From: Lentisphaerota bacterium
GTDB lineage: Bacteria; Verrucomicrobiota; Lentisphaeria; Oligosphaerales; PUNB01
NCBI GenBank assembly: GCA_003552565.1
Contig: PUNB01000094.1
Location: 1-5,263, forward strand
DNA: 5,263 nucleotides
Direction of reading: 5' to 3'
The notes under the pieces were generated by a model. The model did not search any database, was not told the DNA's origin, and saw only the letters and a list, made by a program, of their open reading frames with translations. Below are positions 5,077 to 5,263 of the stretch, in pieces. The first letter of the stretch is position 1, and each line of letters begins with the position of its first letter. Both the position numbers and the translations under genes were made by a program.

Positions 5077-5150
5077 TGTGTACGAGTATGTGCAGATGCA
5101 AAGCAGACATCGAAAGTTTATCCACTTACACTATACACCGCTCGTACACA
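5077..5150. repeat. 10-bp inverted repeat of the TACG family
   Basis: TGTGTACGAG (5077-5086) and CTCGTACACA (5141-5150) are exact reverse complements, 54 bases apart. The left arm region GTGTACGAGTATGTG (5078-5092) matches the reverse complement of 124-138 at 14 of 15 positions. The family therefore occurs on both outer sides of the chaperone cluster. Confidence 0.55.
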
Positions 5151-5169
5151 CCTATCACTGAAATTCTAC

Positions 5170-5263
5170 ACACTTCGTCCCCACACTTCGTCCCCACACT
5201 TCGTCCCCACACTTCGTCCCCACACTTCGTCCCACACACTTCGTCCCCACACTTCGCCCCCCC
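5170..5263. repeat. 13-bp C-rich tandem array, about seven units, running off the window
   Basis: The unit ACACTTCGTCCCC starts at 5170, 5183, 5196, 5209, 5222, 5236 and 5249. The first four and the sixth are exact. The fifth lacks one C and is followed by an extra AC; the last reads ACACTTCG and then seven C. Thirteen is not a multiple of three, so it is not a coding repeat. The irregular last units may be real decay or assembly error at a contig end. The - strand has regular GGGG runs. Confidence 0.9.

Larger units (their letters stand above)
4913..5263. other. 3' flank without a gene
   Basis: After the terminator no reading frame of useful length, start or product is visible on either strand. 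The stretch holds a 7-bp repeat, two long-spaced dyads, a T7 run (4972-4978) without a convincing hairpin, and a 13-bp array at the window end, all listed separately. Confidence 0.75.

Noticed and set aside
5170..5263. CRISPR array
   Set aside because: The units are contiguous 13-bp repeats without spacers, and no cas gene is present.

Overview
The window holds one complete, ordinary-looking chaperone cluster on the + strand, dnaK (710-2656), groES (2790-3086) and groEL (3148-4812), between two non-coding flanks that are unusually rich in short repeats. All three genes are intact and full length. Each has a good Shine-Dalgarno sequence (AGGAGG or AGGAG, 8 to 10 nt before ATG). A textbook intrinsic terminator (4877-4912) closes the unit 65 nt after groEL. 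I see no grpE, dnaJ, hrcA, transposase, tRNA, rRNA or CRISPR array.

The organism is a bacterium, probably uncultured, since the window looks like a piece of a metagenomic contig. Several protein details remind me of the Planctomycetes-Verrucomicrobia-Chlamydiae-Lentisphaerae (PVC) group: a GroEL starting MAAKQLVYDEACRQALLRGV, a GroES with the GGIIIPDSAKEKP mobile loop, and a DnaK with EKAKCELSSS. Lentisphaerae or Kiritimatiellae would be my first guess. This is recall of family patterns, not a search.

Layout. 1-709 has no supportable gene. Its left part (1-240) holds GC-rich hairpins, a 7-bp repeat (87-107), a 6-bp repeat (114-137), a GGGGTCAG...GGGGACAC segment (149-180) that looks like debris of a REP/IS200-type element, and homopolymer runs. 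Its right part (about 300-709) is AT-rich and contains a 9-bp dyad (357-391) and a structured dnaK leader: a hairpin (607-628), ATACATA twice (634-647) and AGAAATCTTGA twice (656-678). Between dnaK and groES lies a long hairpin (2673-2727) with no T-run. From 4913 to the right end there is again no gene, but a 7-bp repeat (4981-5001), two long-spaced dyads (5014-5060, 5077-5150) and a 13-bp C-rich tandem array that runs off the window (5170-5263).

How it works together. DnaK binds unfolded segments of client proteins, and GroEL with its lid GroES encloses and folds them. Co-transcription from upstream of dnaK to the terminator is likely: I find no convincing promoter between the genes and only one terminator. 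The DnaK co-chaperones must be encoded elsewhere. The most interesting signal is in the flanks. The segment just upstream of dnaK (583-617) and one after the terminator (4983-5012) share two sequence blocks in the same order but opposite orientation, and a second repeat family (TACG-type) lies outside both. I found no new gene system here.
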